DNA from: Moniliophthora roreri
Lineage: Eukaryota; Basidiomycota; Agaricomycetes; Agaricales; Marasmiaceae
Length of the DNA: 64,000 nucleotides
Direction: 5' to 3'
NCBI GenBank assembly: GCA_001466705.2
Contig: LATX02000001.1
Span: 2,418,001-2,482,000, forward strand
Part shown: positions 11,906 through 24,384 of the stretch, piece after piece
Layout: the number at the start of each line of letters is the position of its first letter
How positions within the stretch are numbered: position 1 is the first letter of the stretch
Made by a program: the position numbers and the translations under genes
Notes under the pieces: generated by a model
Told to the model about the DNA's origin: nothing
The model's input: the letters and a program-made list of their open reading frames with translations, nothing else
Databases searched by the model: none

Positions 11906-13590
11906 TTATGAATGTTTACTCCATGCTGCAGCGGGAGGGTTCATGCCTGGTTCGTAGCCTGGTGGACTATCGTCGTACTGTTGTTGAGGGGGAGATAATG
12001 TACGCTGCGGTGGGCTCGGCATTGCCTGAGGCATTGATGGTGCTGGGGTGCTGGGGTTACTGTATGGAACGTATCCCGCGGTTGAAGGATGATCAGGCAT
12101 GGCGGGTACGGAACTCTTGTGCTCGGGCAGTGGCGGGACTGAGTTTCCTCCGTAACCATCACCGCCTAGAGTGTAGCTACGCTCCGATGGACCAGTTTGG
12201 GCGGAATAGTATGAGGTCGCATGGGAATTGTAAGCTTGAGCAGCAGGAGTTGGTTGCTGAGGCTGTGAACTGTACTGGTCGTATTGAGAGTAGGAGCTCG
12301 GGTGTTGTTCGTGGGCGGAATAATCTGTCAATGTGTGTCAGTGGTGAAACTTTGGTGGACTAAGAATACTAACAAGTTGATCCACCTGCGGCGTGTCCGT
12401 ACTCGGGTCCTGAATTGGGGTCTCTGTATTGTTGTTGACCAGCTGCGAGATAATTGTTCGTAGGGGGTGGAGATATCACAGGAACAGGTGGCGAGGTAGT
12501 CTGATTGTAGCTGGATGGAGTATAGTGTGATGTCGTGTAACTGTGAGCGCTAGCCTGTCTGCGAGGCTGAGGAGGATATGAAGTCGCAGCGGCACCGGCT
12601 ACAGTTGGGTTGTAGAATTCATCGACTGCTCGAGATCCAGCTGGTTGCTGCACGTATCCACCACCTGCGTAACCACCTGCAGGGTTATAGTGGGGGCCGG
12701 TAGGTCCATTATCAGAGTATGGGGTATCAGTATAGACGGTATCACCATCAACACGGGCAGTAAGCGGTTGGCTTTCATAGAAAGCAGGTAGTCCTACTTC
12801 CTTTTGCCTGTTTTTCCTCTCTGCTTCTGCCTTGACAGCGTCCATGCGCATCTGTTCTGCGTACATGTCACGGCTACTAGATCCACCATCTGCCCCTGAT
12901 GCCTCTCTGTCCTTGTCCCACTTCTTCCTTGGCGACCTGCTAGATATGCAACATCTACCCAGGGTATAGAAGCAACCGCTGAAAAACAGAAGGACCCATG
13001 CAGCGAGTGTCAACCATATCGCGTTACCCATCGTTGCGCTGCCGACAGCGTTGATACGGGATTTGGCAATGAAGAAAAGAGCGATATCGAATATAAATGC
13101 AAGTAATGCTATACCGGCAGCAAAGCCAGATATGCATGTACTACAGCAAGTCATTGACATTTCACGGACGTGTGCCAAGAGCCCAAAGACTGCTGAACCA
13201 GCGGCGAGGGCGAGGGCAACGAGATGGAGAACGAGAGCGTAGGTTAGCCATTTTACTGCAATTTGGGGCAACTCGATGCCCAATGGTAGATTAATGAGGC
13301 TATTGACGTCTAAAGTAAGAGATCAGTGCGTGAGCTAGTAAGCAAGACGGGGTTTACGCACCGACTTCGTACCCCACAGATGGTTTTGAACAGTTTGTGG
13401 TTCCGGAAAATTCCAAGCAATATCCTAATGTCCCAAAGGTAATGGATCCATTAACGTTGTTTTGGGTGATATCGGCTTTGAGGAAATATACGGATTTAAA
13501 GTATGGGACACAGAATGAAACGACTGCCAGGAGAATAGTCGCTGTCAAAGTGGCAACAAATCCTGGAGTTGCTGGACGAATGCAGCTCAT
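11906..13590 (-). CDS. PalI/Rim9 or SUR7-type four-TM membrane protein
   Basis: Plasma-membrane protein of the SUR7/PalI family. Members act in ambient-pH signalling (PalI/Rim9) or in cortical membrane domains. Exon 1 (MSCIRPATPGFVATLTATIL) holds the first membrane segment and a Cys-containing loop (GYCLEFSGTTNC). Exon 2 holds three more hydrophobic segments: LTYALVLHLVALALAAGS, GFAAGIALLAFIFDIALFF and IWLTLAAWVLLFFSGCFYTL. It ends with Cys-Cys and basic residues (RCCISSRSPRKK). The remaining roughly 340 residues are a long cytosolic tail rich in Pro, Tyr, Gln and Ser, continued in exon 3. This layout (four TMs, then a long disordered tail) fits PalI/Rim9 better than SUR7. About 525 residues; start at 13590. 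Confidence 0.8.
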
Positions 13591-14758
13591 GACTGCAAGA
13601 TGGAAGGGTTAAGTTGGGTTGGGTCGGACCCAGAGAACAAAAAATAGTGGAAAGGAAAGAAGGCGGTACAAGACTTTCGTGGTCGTCGCTGACGCAGTGA
13701 CAGTTATCACAGCCTCACCTGGAGTCGCCCGGGACGACCGCTTCCATTTCACCTCTTTCAGTAATATGTGGGGCGCTCCTGGCGCCAATGCGTCTCTACT
13801 CAAAACTTTGATATTGTCTCAAGTCCTCAACGTCCATTTATCGCTGCAAGCCTGAGGTCTCGCTCTACAGCTCTTTTTGGGCGGCTCATCATGCCCGCGC
13901 CTCGTCGATTTTCGCGACTGCGCACCGGACTCCGAAGTTGCTGCGCTAGGCGGACATGCAGTGGAGCGTGGCTCGTCCTACTCACTCTCTGGTGCTGAAT
14001 CCAAATACCAATTCCTACCTGCAAGGTATTTCCACATATTTGAGATCTTTAAGGTCTCCTGCGACATCGATCAAATACTTGACCATCATTTCTCGAAGCA
14101 CCAAAACTCGACTCAAGGGCAGTGCTTTCGAAATATGGTGTCGCCTAGTCTTGGCAACCTGGACAGCGCGATGACAACGGCGACAATATTACTCAACTTG
14201 GACTCGCATACGGCCCTGGCCTGAGCATCAACTCTCGTCTCGGTCAACACGCCGAATTCCTTTAATGTACTCTTTGTGGAATCGACATCTGCATCATGCA
14301 TCAGCTCTCGCTCTTGGGTCTGGTTGCCAACTGTCCTCCTGGTTACGCAGTGGGCGGTGAGCGGTGAGCGCTTATAGCTGCAGATCCTCATTACGTGACT
14401 TTTCTAATACTTTCAGAACAGTTTCAAACTCCTTCAAACTCCTTCTCTTGTGCAGCTCTCGGAAAAGTTGATGGGTATGCAAACCACGAGTGCCGATCCT
14501 TGAACTGTTCCGACGTCGGGCTACCTCGGGCCTCTAGGCCTCATGCCCTCGGAGCTCCCAGTATAGGTATCCTGTCGTTGCCACAGCTTCAAGCCCGATT
14601 GGACGTGGTTTGCGGACGCAGCACGATATAATATATAATCCAGACGATTTCCTGTCTGCTGTCATGCTTCTTCATATAAGCTGCTGTACTGGGCCAGGGC
14701 ATGCTCGCGGAACGTTCTTCATATACATATGTGACCTCTACCTTCCACAGTCATCACC
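13591..14758. other. Divergent intergenic region
   Basis: About 1.2 kb between the divergent PalI-like gene (-) and the membrane-anchored gene at 14759 (+), so it should hold both promoters. An AT-rich TATA-like run (ATATAATATATAAT) lies near 14626-14639. No gene with recognisable features is present. Confidence 0.5.
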
Positions 14759-15578
14759 ATGGAGCCTTTACGCAGGCTTCTCATTACTGGAGTAGGTATT
14801 CTCTTTGCGCTCGTGGGTTTTTTCTTGGTGAGCATGTGTTTAATTCTTCTCCGCGAAGTCTGAACCTTTTCCAGAGTCTTGTTGGGTGCGCTGTGTACTT
14901 CCTCCGAGGGCCAAGACCTCCACCGGAGGATTCTGCTCCTGTTCCGCTCACGAAATCTGTCGGAACTCGCTCTGTTGGAAGTTCGAAGTCTAGTGCTTCG
15001 TCTGCAGCACCCCTTCCAACTTCACCAAACCTTGACCTGACGCTCACACCTGAAAAACCTCCAACAAGCGATTCTGCAAAGCCTCCGCCTCAACCGACTC
15101 TACCAAACAGCCACCCTATTCCTTCCGTCACAGCTTCATTATCTGATTCTCCCATCTGCTCTAAACGGCAGAATAAATGGCTTCATATACATGGAAGCCG
15201 CGAGCCCTCAGATAGTGGCCGATCTTCTCTGGACGAGCAGATGCTCCGGCACTCGCAGACGCAGAGCTTATCCGTTAAAACCCTAAAGAAGAAGAGGTCT
15301 TTTATGAATCTTCGGAGAGTGCCCAGTGCTCCTGGTTCAAGTGAGTGCTTCGTTAAATAGTCTTTTAGCTACTGAATTCTGACACTGTGTCGGTAGATCC
15401 AGCCTCAGCTTCGTTTAGACGTCGCTGCAAATGGATGACGAAGCACTCTCAGCCTCTCGATCGTCCACGAACACGCCCATATGAAGCGCCCTACTTTTTG
15501 CCTTTACCGACTGCTTCCTCCCCGGTCCGCTTGGCGACACTATTGAAGGAGCTGGATCTCGAGGCATCGCCGAGATAA
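14759..15578 (+). CDS. Small membrane-anchored protein, unknown function
   Basis: Not recognised. The start MEPLRRLLITGVGILFALVG leads into a hydrophobic segment that continues across a 47-base intron (14828-14874) into SLVGCAVYFLRGPRPPPED, giving one N-terminal membrane anchor. The rest is a Ser/Pro-rich, probably disordered cytosolic tail with a basic motif (KTLKKKRSFMNLRRVPS). A second intron near 15340-15396 joins a C-terminal exon reading ASFRRRCKWMTKH and ending LLKELDLEASPR. About 260 residues. The joins keep the frame and the Pro/Ser content is typical of basidiomycete membrane-anchored regulators, but no domain can be named. Confidence 0.6.
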
Positions 15579-15879
15579 TCTCAGTTACATGTGTACAGTC
15601 TTGTGTCGCGTTCTCTCGCATATATGAACTATATTATTCGTCGATTTTGTATTGTACATTAGCTGTATAAACTATGTCCTACAACGCCTGCTTCGCCTAT
15701 GTCTGTGTCGCCTCGGAGCGGAGACCGAGAACAAAGAGATAAGATAAGCACGTGGACGATGTCCCTGTGTTCTCATGAAGCTGCATCATCATATCGCGCG
15801 TCCTTTTCGAGTTGAACCCTGTTGTTAAAATCCGCTCCTTATTCCCAGTGCTCCTTTTTCCTTGCCATCTCCACATGCA
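15579..15879. other. Intergenic, upstream of SIN3
   Basis: About 300 bases holding the 3' region of the preceding gene and the likely SIN3 promoter. Nothing else seen. Confidence 0.45.
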
Positions 15880-18800
15880 ATGATATCAAGTCCAGCTAAC
15901 AAGCCCAAACTACCTCCTACCGCATACCCAAACCGCGAAAACTCCCCCCTGGCCCGCCCTTCGTCCTCACTCATGTCGTTCAGTACCCCCAAGATGATGC
16001 CCCGTACTCCAAATACGTCCACGCCAGGTTCAGCGCCAGGAGAGTTGAGCGGAGGTGGTGGAGGAACGCAGCAGAGGACATCAGAGGCTGGGAGACCGTT
16101 GGACGTTACGGATGCGCTTAGCTACCTGGATGCAGTGAAGAACCAATTTCAGGATAGGCCACAGGTGTATAATCATTTTTTGGATATAATGAAGGATTTC
16201 AAAAGCCAGCAGTGAGTTTTCGAATAATGCCTTGATTGCTTGGATCGTTATTATGTTGGCGGGGTTTTATGACGGGATTATATGGCGGGGTTATATTTTT
16301 TTCTGCTTCTCTTGACTTGTGACTCCCATACTCACTGCCCCGCTCACACCAGAATCGACACTCCGGGTGTCATTCAACGCGTTTCAAAGCTATTTCATGG
16401 AAATCCACCTCTTATCCAGGGATTCAACACTTTTCTGCCTGCTGGATATCGAATAGACATTTCCAGCGACCCAACGGACCCCAATACCATCATCGTCACC
16501 ACCCCTATGGGCACTACGACCCAAACTACTTTGAACATGGGTCATATTGGCCCTAGAAGTGTCACTCTTCAGCGCGACATACCCGGTCTTGGCCCAAACC
16601 TCGCACAACCTTTCCCCTATTCCGGTGTTCAGACGCCCAACACCCTCCCTCCACTGGGTGGCCTCGGGTCTCGCTCATTAACCCCGCAACAAAGCTTCCA
16701 AATTCCTCCTCACGTTCAGCCTCCATACGAAGCTTTCTCTCCTGGCCTGCAAAACACGCAGGCCACAGCCGCGGCTTCTTTCCTGGGCAACCTCAACAAC
16801 AAGAACCCCGAACCTACGCAATCCCAGGAAGAGTTCAACCACGCCATTCACTATTTGAACAAGATAAAATCGCGGTATTCGGATGATACGAATACGTACA
16901 AGCAGTTTTTGGATATTTTGCAGACGTACCAGAAGGAGCAGAGGCAGTTGCATGACGTGCGTGTATAGTGTGCTCGTTTTGTGTTCTCGTGGCTGATTCT
17001 CTTCAAGTCCCAAGTCTTTGCGCAAGTTTCAGCTTTGTTCAAGGACGCACCCGATCTCCTTGCCGAGTTCAAGGACTTTCTTCCCGAAGCGGTTCCGGGG
17101 TTTCAAGGCGGCGTACCACAACAGTCGTTGGCGGGAAGTGGCTCTATGCCATGGTCGCAAGGCGACATTTCTGCTCCAGGTTCACCACCAAAGAAGGCTG
17201 CACAAGTTCCCAAGCGCAAAAAACGCGTGGAAAAGGAACCGACACCAGTACCTCCTGCGAAAGCTGTTGCTCCGAGTAGGGTACGTTGTCAGTTATACCA
17301 TACCACATCCGACTGCTAAGGCCTTGCTTTGACAGCAAACGAAGAGGCCTAAGCATTCTCATAAAGGAGAACCAGGTTCTCCAACATTCTCACCTTATCC
17401 TGTCGCGGCTCAAATCCCCTCTGAACATACCGGATTACCACCTTCCTCATCATCCTTATCAGTCTCACATGCTCCGGGTACTCTCAGCTCTCTTGCCAAT
17501 GGCATTTCCACAAATCCCACCGACAAACTCCTCTTCTTTGACCGAGCCAAGAAGTCATTGGAGAACCGCGAAATCTACGAGGAGTTTTTGAAGCTACTTA
17601 ATCTATATTCTAAAGAAATTATCGATGTTAAAACTTTACTCGATCGCACGGGCGCCTTCTTCGATGGAGACCTCCTGGAAGAGTTCAAGGAGCTTGTTGG
17701 GTGGGACTCAAGACGCGACAGCGTGGAAAATGGACCTCCAGGGAGTATCAGAACAGGTCCTCCGGAGGCATTACAAGCGCAACCGGTTGATGATGGGCAA
17801 GGGCCTAGCTATCGCAGACTGCCGTTTAGCGTGAGTTTAAGCATAGTTTGGATCAGGTCCCCGGTGCTAATACTTGCCCTTTGGGGATTAGGAAGTTCGT
17901 CTTGCGTGTTCTGGACGAGACGAGCTTTGTAGGTCGGTGCTCAACGATGTGTGGGTGTCGCATCCTACATGGGCGTCTGAAGATGCTGGATTCCTTACGC
18001 ACAAGAAGAACTCGTTCGAGGAGGCGTTACACAAGAGCGAGGAGGAGAGACACGAGTATCATGTGCATCTTGAAGCTCTTTCCAGGACCATCTCAATTCT
18101 GGAGCCTCTCTGTGCCCGCATCGAGGAAATGTCTCCCGAGGAACGCGCGGCGTTCAAACTCAAACCAGACTTTGGTGGGTCAGGGAAGTGCATATACCAT
18201 CGCATTATCAAAAAGGTGTATGGGCGTGATAGCGGTCTAGAAGTTCTCCAAGCTATGCAGGATATTCCTGGCGTTGCCGTACCTGTCGTTCTAGCTCGTC
18301 TGAAACAAAAGGACGAGGAGTGGAGACGGGCACATCGGGAATGGAGTCGGACGTGGCGGGAGGTGGATTCAAAGAACTTTTACAAGTCTTTGGACCACCA
18401 AGGGATTAGCTTCAAGGCCAATGATAAGCGGAATATCACTGCAAAGCATTTTGTTAGTGATATCGAGGCTATACGGAAGAAGCAGCTCAAGGAGCAGGAG
18501 AAACGTGGACTATCAGCATTTGCTCGAGGGTCCGTGGGGTATCAATTGGAATATCAGTTCCAAGATACCACGGTGTTACAGGACTCGCTCAAGCTGATTT
18601 ATTCGTTTTTGGATCGTTCACAAGGCATCTACACATCGCAGGAGAGACGCAGCGTGGAAAAGTTTCTACGCGCGTTCATTCCAATACTATTCTCGCACCC
18701 TGTAGCCGAGTTCAGTTTTGATATGACTCTGGATGATGACGTTGAAACGAACGGGCATGTTGAGGCGAACAAGGGCGGAAGACGATCCTCCGGAGGTAAT

Positions 18801-20324
18801 CCACAGACTAATGGGGTCGCAGCGGTGGATCTACGAAGGAAGCTGCTAAAGACTGCAAAAGAAAAGGCGTCGGCATCGGCGGCATCTGGTCGAGAAGATA
18901 AGGACAAGCTTAATAGTCGTCGAGGCTCCGCACCAGGCTCTGCCGGAGGTTCAAGAGCAGTATCACCCACATTTGAACGTCATCGTTCACCGAACGTACC
19001 GGTTTCGCGTCAGGAGGAGGAACAAGAAAGACCCGATGACTTGTGGATCCGGGAATTGTCAAGCCAGGAAAACGCACCCCCTCCACCTGTTGAACATGCA
19101 ACATTTTTCGTGAACACGACGTTTTACACATTACTGCGATTACTCCAGGTGAGATACGTTTTGTTTGATGATATCACAGTCAAAAATAGATTCTAATCCC
19201 GCTAACTACAGCTATTATATTTTCGTCTCTCGATGTGTAAGGAGGTCGGACAGCAGTTGGCGTCGGAGAAGCATTCACATCTGCTAGCTAATCCCGTTGC
19301 TGTGGAGTTGGGATTAGACGACCCGAACGGGCCAGCAACCGTCCTGGCACAGCACTCCTTTGAGGGAAGCACGGGTACTAATGTGGTGTATATGTACCTT
19401 CTCGATGCATGCGAAAAGGTATTTGCTGGGGATCTAGACCAAAGTACTTTTGAAGAACACATGCGATGGTTCTTCGGAAACAAGGTGGGTGCCACGACGA
19501 GTCATCGATATTCCCCGATATTCCCTTGTTTATTTTCATTTCAGGCATTCCATCTGTTCACCCTCGACAAGTTGATTACCGCACTAGTAAAGCAGGTGAG
19601 GATAATGCTGGCCTATTCTAAATACGTGCAGTACTGATGGGCCAACGCATGCGTAGGTTCAGACCATCATATCTGATGTCAAGTGTCAGGAATTATGGTC
19701 GCTTTTACAGAGCGCTCAAAGTTCCGAAGCATTGACGAATAAGGAATTCATCCGATACAGGCGAGAGGCCGAACGACACGTTGGACAGGATGACCATCTA
19801 TACCGAGTACAGTGGGTGAGTCGTGCCACCACAGAGAAAAAGGTCTATTTTGGTTCTGAGCCAGAAGTTACATGCACAGGCACGAGACACGAAAACCATC
19901 AGAATTCATCTGATGAGGGCGGAAGATGCCAGCGTAGATGGAGACGTGAGCAGCCTGGGTCGGTGGCGAGAATACGTTGATACTTATGTGATGCGACATC
20001 CGACCGAGTGGATGGGGGATTTGAGCGGGGAAAAGTCTGGAATATTTCTGAAACGGTAAGTGGAAATTTCAGGCTTTTTTATGATTAGGGGCCGTCACTA
20101 ATAATAGTAAACTGAAATGCAAATTTAGCACTCGGAACGACACGGCCTTAGGAGCCTCAATTGAGGGCAACCTGAGCATTAGGATCAGCTTGCCTTCGTA
20201 CAAAATAGTATACGACGATGGGACCGAGGAAGTGATTTACCGGCAACTGAATAAAGAATGGGAAGGACGGGTGCGGGAGGAAGCTGAGGCACGGAGGAGA
20301 CGGTGCAAGATGTTGAATTGCTAA
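15880..20324 (+). CDS. SIN3: SIN3 transcriptional co-repressor scaffold
   Basis: Scaffold of the Rpd3/HDAC co-repressor complex in the nucleus. Three paired amphipathic helix domains are visible. PAH1 begins [20 protein letters not shown] and continues after an intron as [17 protein letters not shown]2 begins [20 protein letters not shown] and continues as [23 protein letters not shown]3 begins [20 protein letters not shown]. The HDAC-interacting region follows (SYRRLP, then the long exon from 17937 with [11 protein letters not shown] and [12 protein letters not shown]). The conserved C-terminal domain runs from [15 protein letters not shown] to the stop at 20324. Roughly 1,250 residues in about ten exons. 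The N-terminus is short and I chose the ATG at 15880; an upstream exon is possible. Confidence 0.92.
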
Positions 20325-20454
20325 TTGGGACATGTTGCTGCGTAGTTTCCAGGAGTAATATTTATAGAAGGATATTTTCCTGTACAAATACAGTTACAAA
20401 CAAAACCCTTGCCGCCAAGTTTTCTTTCCGCCTCCGGGTCCTTCAAGCCAAGAG

Positions 20455-22491
20455 ATGCCATACCCCGACTCTGCTAGCACGAGCAGGTCGAACAAGCCAG
20501 CCAAATCATCTTCCCGTCGTCGCCGTCGTCGTCGCCGTCCTCCTCATCACTATTATTCACCCTCAAAGTCCTTGCTTTCCCTGCTAGCGACCGTCGTTGC
20601 CGACTCTACTGCTGCATCAGCAGCGCCCGCCCCCCTTCCCCTCCCATTTCTCTATCCCACTCTCGATACTCATCAAGCAATTGCCGAAAAAAACTTGGTG
20701 TCCACGCAATCCCAAGCCCGGCTTCAGCGCAGGTCTCAGCAGCGTACTCGCTTTCCAGAAAAGTATGAGCAAGGGACAGACGGTAGATGGAGAAGAGCAG
20801 ACAAATACACGTTATATGGTTCGACAATGTGTACAGTATGTCCTCTTTACCTCTTTCTCGCCTTCTCCAATTCACGTCGCATGTCCAAGAATTGTGGAAC
20901 CTCTGGCATACCCCCAATCAACGATGTCGCTTCACCACCAACGACAGATCTATCACAAACCTCATCACCATCAACAGCAGTTTCAGCGACACCCTCGCCC
21001 ACTTGCGACAAGGGAGAATCTTTTGAGGACTGTCTCCCCGCTGGATGGGCACCCGTCGACCGCAGAGATCGGACAGGCATCATCCTGGCTATATCCCTTG
21101 TCCTTGCCTTCTTCATATGTTTCTTTATCATAGGGTGTCTGCTTTGGCGGAAGAGCATGCGAAAAATGAGAGATGTGGAGCAGAAAATGAAGCGGAAGAA
21201 AGCACGGCGTACAAAAGAGGAGGACACAGAGTTGATACTAGAGAAGCAGGCAAAATCAAAGAAGAAGATATGGGCTCGGGCTACAGCGCGCTGGAAGGCT
21301 AATGCTCACTACACAGCATGGAAGCGGCGCGGGAAGCGAAGAGCAGTGTTCTCAGTGGATGCTTCATCACTTGCTCAAACACCTGTTAGCGAGGACGACA
21401 GACCCGCCGTTGACGCTGTTTCTCATCGTTCTTCACCAACTGTCTCTAGACGGTCATCCATCAGCACCGCCCGTTCCCGTTCCTCATCACCCACCACTAT
21501 CCGACGGCGCTCCACAACTCACGCCCCATCAGAGGACCGACCATTGACCCCACCACCTCCGCCTAGTCGACCGCCTTCGCCTTTATTGACGTCACCCCCT
21601 GCCTACCGCCAACGCAACCGTTCCCAATCAGAACTTCCAGGCGTGTCAGCATCAGAATTCTCTTCGCATGGTCTGTCTTCCAAGTCGGGGTCCGATGCCT
21701 TATCTACCAGACCTACTACAGCACAGACGAGTTCTCACTTCTCGTCTCGTAGGTCACTTTCTTCCTCCTCCGGCCCTCCACCCCTTGATGACCCTCATGA
21801 CGATCAACCTGTCGCTTATTTGCACTCCATCACTGGTGGTCATGTAGCCACAGATGATAAGGCTGTCCTCCAGAGGCTTACTCAGCAAGCCAGTGCTCCT
21901 GCTGAAGCTGCTGTTCATTCCCCGCAAGATATGTCTGCACCGGTCTGGGAAGATGAAGATGTCATAGATTTCGGGGCACAGAGAGGAAACCATTCTACAC
22001 CAGGGTCCTCATCTTCAGCCCGGTTCCCGGAACTTCCACCTTCTCCGTCAAGGTACCACCCACTATTCCCGCCGCTGCCTTCTGCTGTTCCCACTTCCGA
22101 GAAAGGAAAGATGGCTCAGTACTATGAGTACGAATATACTTTTGAGGACGATACTCAGGGATCAAGCCCGAGCGCGCCGCCTTCCTTCGACTATCAGGAT
22201 GACATGCACGGTTCACAACCTAGTGCGCCACCATTGGAAATTACCGTTCCAGATGAAGAGGACGCTCTGGAATACATAGACGAGGAACCTAGTGCGCCAC
22301 ATCTCCCCGAAGACGATGGCGAGCACGATGACGGGGCAACCGTTCCACCAGGGTCTGACGACAACCGTCGTTCAGATCATGAACACGACTCACGAAGAGA
22401 TTCGCAATTAGGACAATTAGGTTTGGACTTTGGATCACCATCCTCTGCTTCACTTTCCCGGGATAACACACTCCCATTGTATCAGCCTTGA
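20455..22491 (+). CDS. Single-pass membrane protein with long disordered tail
   Basis: Unknown function. The N-terminus has a run of about nine Arg (near residues 21-29) and a hydrophobic stretch, followed by RTRFPEKYEQGTDGRWR, a short conserved-looking element. The lumenal part is Ser/Thr/Pro-rich and contains ESFEDCLPAGWAP. One strong membrane segment follows (IILAISLVLAFFICFFIIGC), then a basic coiled region (KMRDVEQKMKRKKARRTKEE). A long Ser/Pro/Asp-rich cytosolic tail contains four repeats of the type SAPP/SAPH (SPSAPPS, QPSAPPL, EPSAPHL). The frame is open throughout, but a GTATGT...AAG segment of 54 bases at 20836-20889 is probably an in-frame intron. Up to 678 residues unspliced. Confidence 0.65.
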   Translation: MPYPDSASTSRSNKPAKSSSRRRRRRRRPPHHYYSPSKSLLSLLATVVADSTAASAAPAPLPLPFLYPTLDTHQAIAEKNLVSTQSQARLQRRSQQRTRFPEKYEQGTDGRWRRADKYTLYGSTMCTVCPLYLFLAFSNSRRMSKNCGTSGIPPINDVASPPTTDLSQTSSPSTAVSATPSPTCDKGESFEDCLPAGWAPVDRRDRTGIILAISLVLAFFICFFIIGCLLWRKSMRKMRDVEQKMKRKKARRTKEEDTELILEKQAKSKKKIWARATARWKANAHYTAWKRRGKRRAVFSVDASSLAQTPVSEDDRPAVDAVSHRSSPTVSRRSSISTARSRSSSPTTIRRRSTTHAPSEDRPLTPPPPPSRPPSPLLTSPPAYRQRNRSQSELPGVSASEFSSHGLSSKSGSDALSTRPTTAQTSSHFSSRRSLSSSSGPPPLDDPHDDQPVAYLHSITGGHVATDDKAVLQRLTQQASAPAEAAVHSPQDMSAPVWEDEDVIDFGAQRGNHSTPGSSSSARFPELPPSPSRYHPLFPPLPSAVPTSEKGKMAQYYEYEYTFEDDTQGSSPSAPPSFDYQDDMHGSQPSAPPLEITVPDEEDALEYIDEEPSAPHLPEDDGEHDDGATVPPGSDDNRRSDHEHDSRRDSQLGQLGLDFGSPSSASLSRDNTLPLYQP

Positions 22492-24384
22492 CCTTTGACA
22501 AGTTTTCGTTGTTCGCTCCGCTTCTTGAACGCCTTCGTATTTTGGAATGTAGCCATACCATTATCATCATTGGATCAAAATGATACGCATCATTTATTCG
22601 CGTTCATTTTCGCCTTCGTTTATCGAGCACTTTTTTTTTTATTCACATACTCATCTTGGCAATTGAAGCTGAACAAATGTAAATTTATTACCCGTTGTAC
22701 TCGTAGTAGTTACAGTATGATAGAATACGTTATACCGCGCCGTCATCCATTTCTAATCACAAGGGTGCTCTTGCTGTCAGAGCCGTCAAAGGGGGCACAT
22801 AACGTCTGTCAGAACGCAAAATGTAGCCATTTCCTTAAGGATCTTCCCGCTGAAACCGGGGAGGTTCTGGGATAGGAGGCTTTGAGTCGTGCGGTGTTGA
22901 GACGATAGGAAGTTGAATGAGTCCGACCGGACCAATACCTCATTCATGAGTTTTATTGATCCCGAAATGGATGGTCTGGGCATGAAAACACTGAACAGGT
23001 GTAAGGTAAAAAGGTACCCCGGTGCACGCAAAACATTATTCGTTCATATGGTGGCGATTTGGTACGCGGCCTGATATCATACGGGTGATCTAGACTAGGG
23101 AATTTGTTATTTCAATGTCCATGTTCAGGGCGAGGGTAATAATGACATGAATGCATTTGACAAAAGATGCGATTCTGGGAGGATAGGTTATTTTTAGCCT
23201 TTAGAAGGGAGGGAGATTGCGAAAGGACCCATACTGTAAGGTACTTCAAGGTGATTGTCGATGATACGCTCTCCCACAGGCCACAACAAAATGAGGTGAC
23301 ATCGTTCGCGTCGGATAAATATAACCATCAGATTCTATGAATGAACGAGGATAGCGGTAGGAATCGGAAGACGGGTCAGCACGCGTTTGAAACCGGTTTG
23401 AGCGCAATCGCCCCAATTGAGATCCCAAGGAAACGGAACCGGTGGCACGAAGGATGTGAACGCAACCCCATCGAGAGAGTGCAGAGTTCGGGGTGTAGTA
23501 GGTAGGTGAAGGAAAGTGAGAATCGAGGCCTGCCTTCTCCCGAGAGGATATGTATCTTTGCGAGAACAGGACTTAGGTTAATCATTACAGGAATGTTACT
23601 TCATCTCTTACTTCATTGAACGGAGACCGTCAGCACCGAGCAGCCATGCAGGCTCGAGACGCGATCTCGGATCGTTGGCCAGACATCCATAAGGTCAAGC
23701 CCGTGTGGCGATACATGTCATGATTCGTGAATGAAGTCTGTGTTGGCCAAGTGTTGGCCAGCGGTGATGATCTAAGTCGGAGGATGACTAGCTTGGCCTT
23801 GACACGTACCGGTGATGTATATGCGGCGAAGGAGACAACGATTATCCTGAATCCTGAACCGTGTCAAATGAGAAGCATGAAAAATTATAACTCGGACTGA
23901 CCTATAATACGTGTGTGTTGCATGCAAGGAAAATGAACAATACAACAAAATAGTGTATCCAATCGCGGATTGACCGCAAGTATAGTAGGCAGGTCATCCG
24001 CCATATCTTGTGGGAAATGGAAGGAGAAATTACGATGAGGTGTGGTCGCACCAAAGCAGTGGTTCAAGAAGGAAGACAATATGCATAGAGCTCGAGGCAA
24101 CCACTAAATCCAGAATGACAATGACCTGGAGAATGATTCGCGTACCGAGGTTGAGGCAAGCGCTAGTGTAATCCTCGCGGCTTTTGCGGGCTTTCCTGTG
24201 CACTGTTTTTTTAAATGAAATCCATGCCTAGCAGCATCCTGGGTCAAGAGCTTGCTTCAGATTATGGACTGCGGACATGATGGTAGCGCTCAAAAGGGAA
24301 TAGACGCCCATTCCACGTGAATGGCAAAAAAATTTCTTGCACGCGTTTTGCAGCGAACTTGGAATCTCTACTTCAATCGTAGCA
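22492..24384. other. Long intergenic region, no gene seen
   Basis: About 1.9 kb between two plus-strand genes. There is a T-run at 22628-22640 and an AT-rich 3' region. Several short frames on the minus strand show no motif, no splice pattern and no codon-like conservation that I can judge. Confidence 0.45.

Noticed and set aside
11896..12363. 155-codon plus-strand frame
   Set aside because: It lies antisense to the well-supported C-terminal tail of the PalI-like gene, whose low-complexity codons keep the opposite strand open.
14113..14391. 92-codon minus-strand frame in the divergent promoter region
   Set aside because: No motif, no membrane or signal segment, and no splice partner; likely chance.
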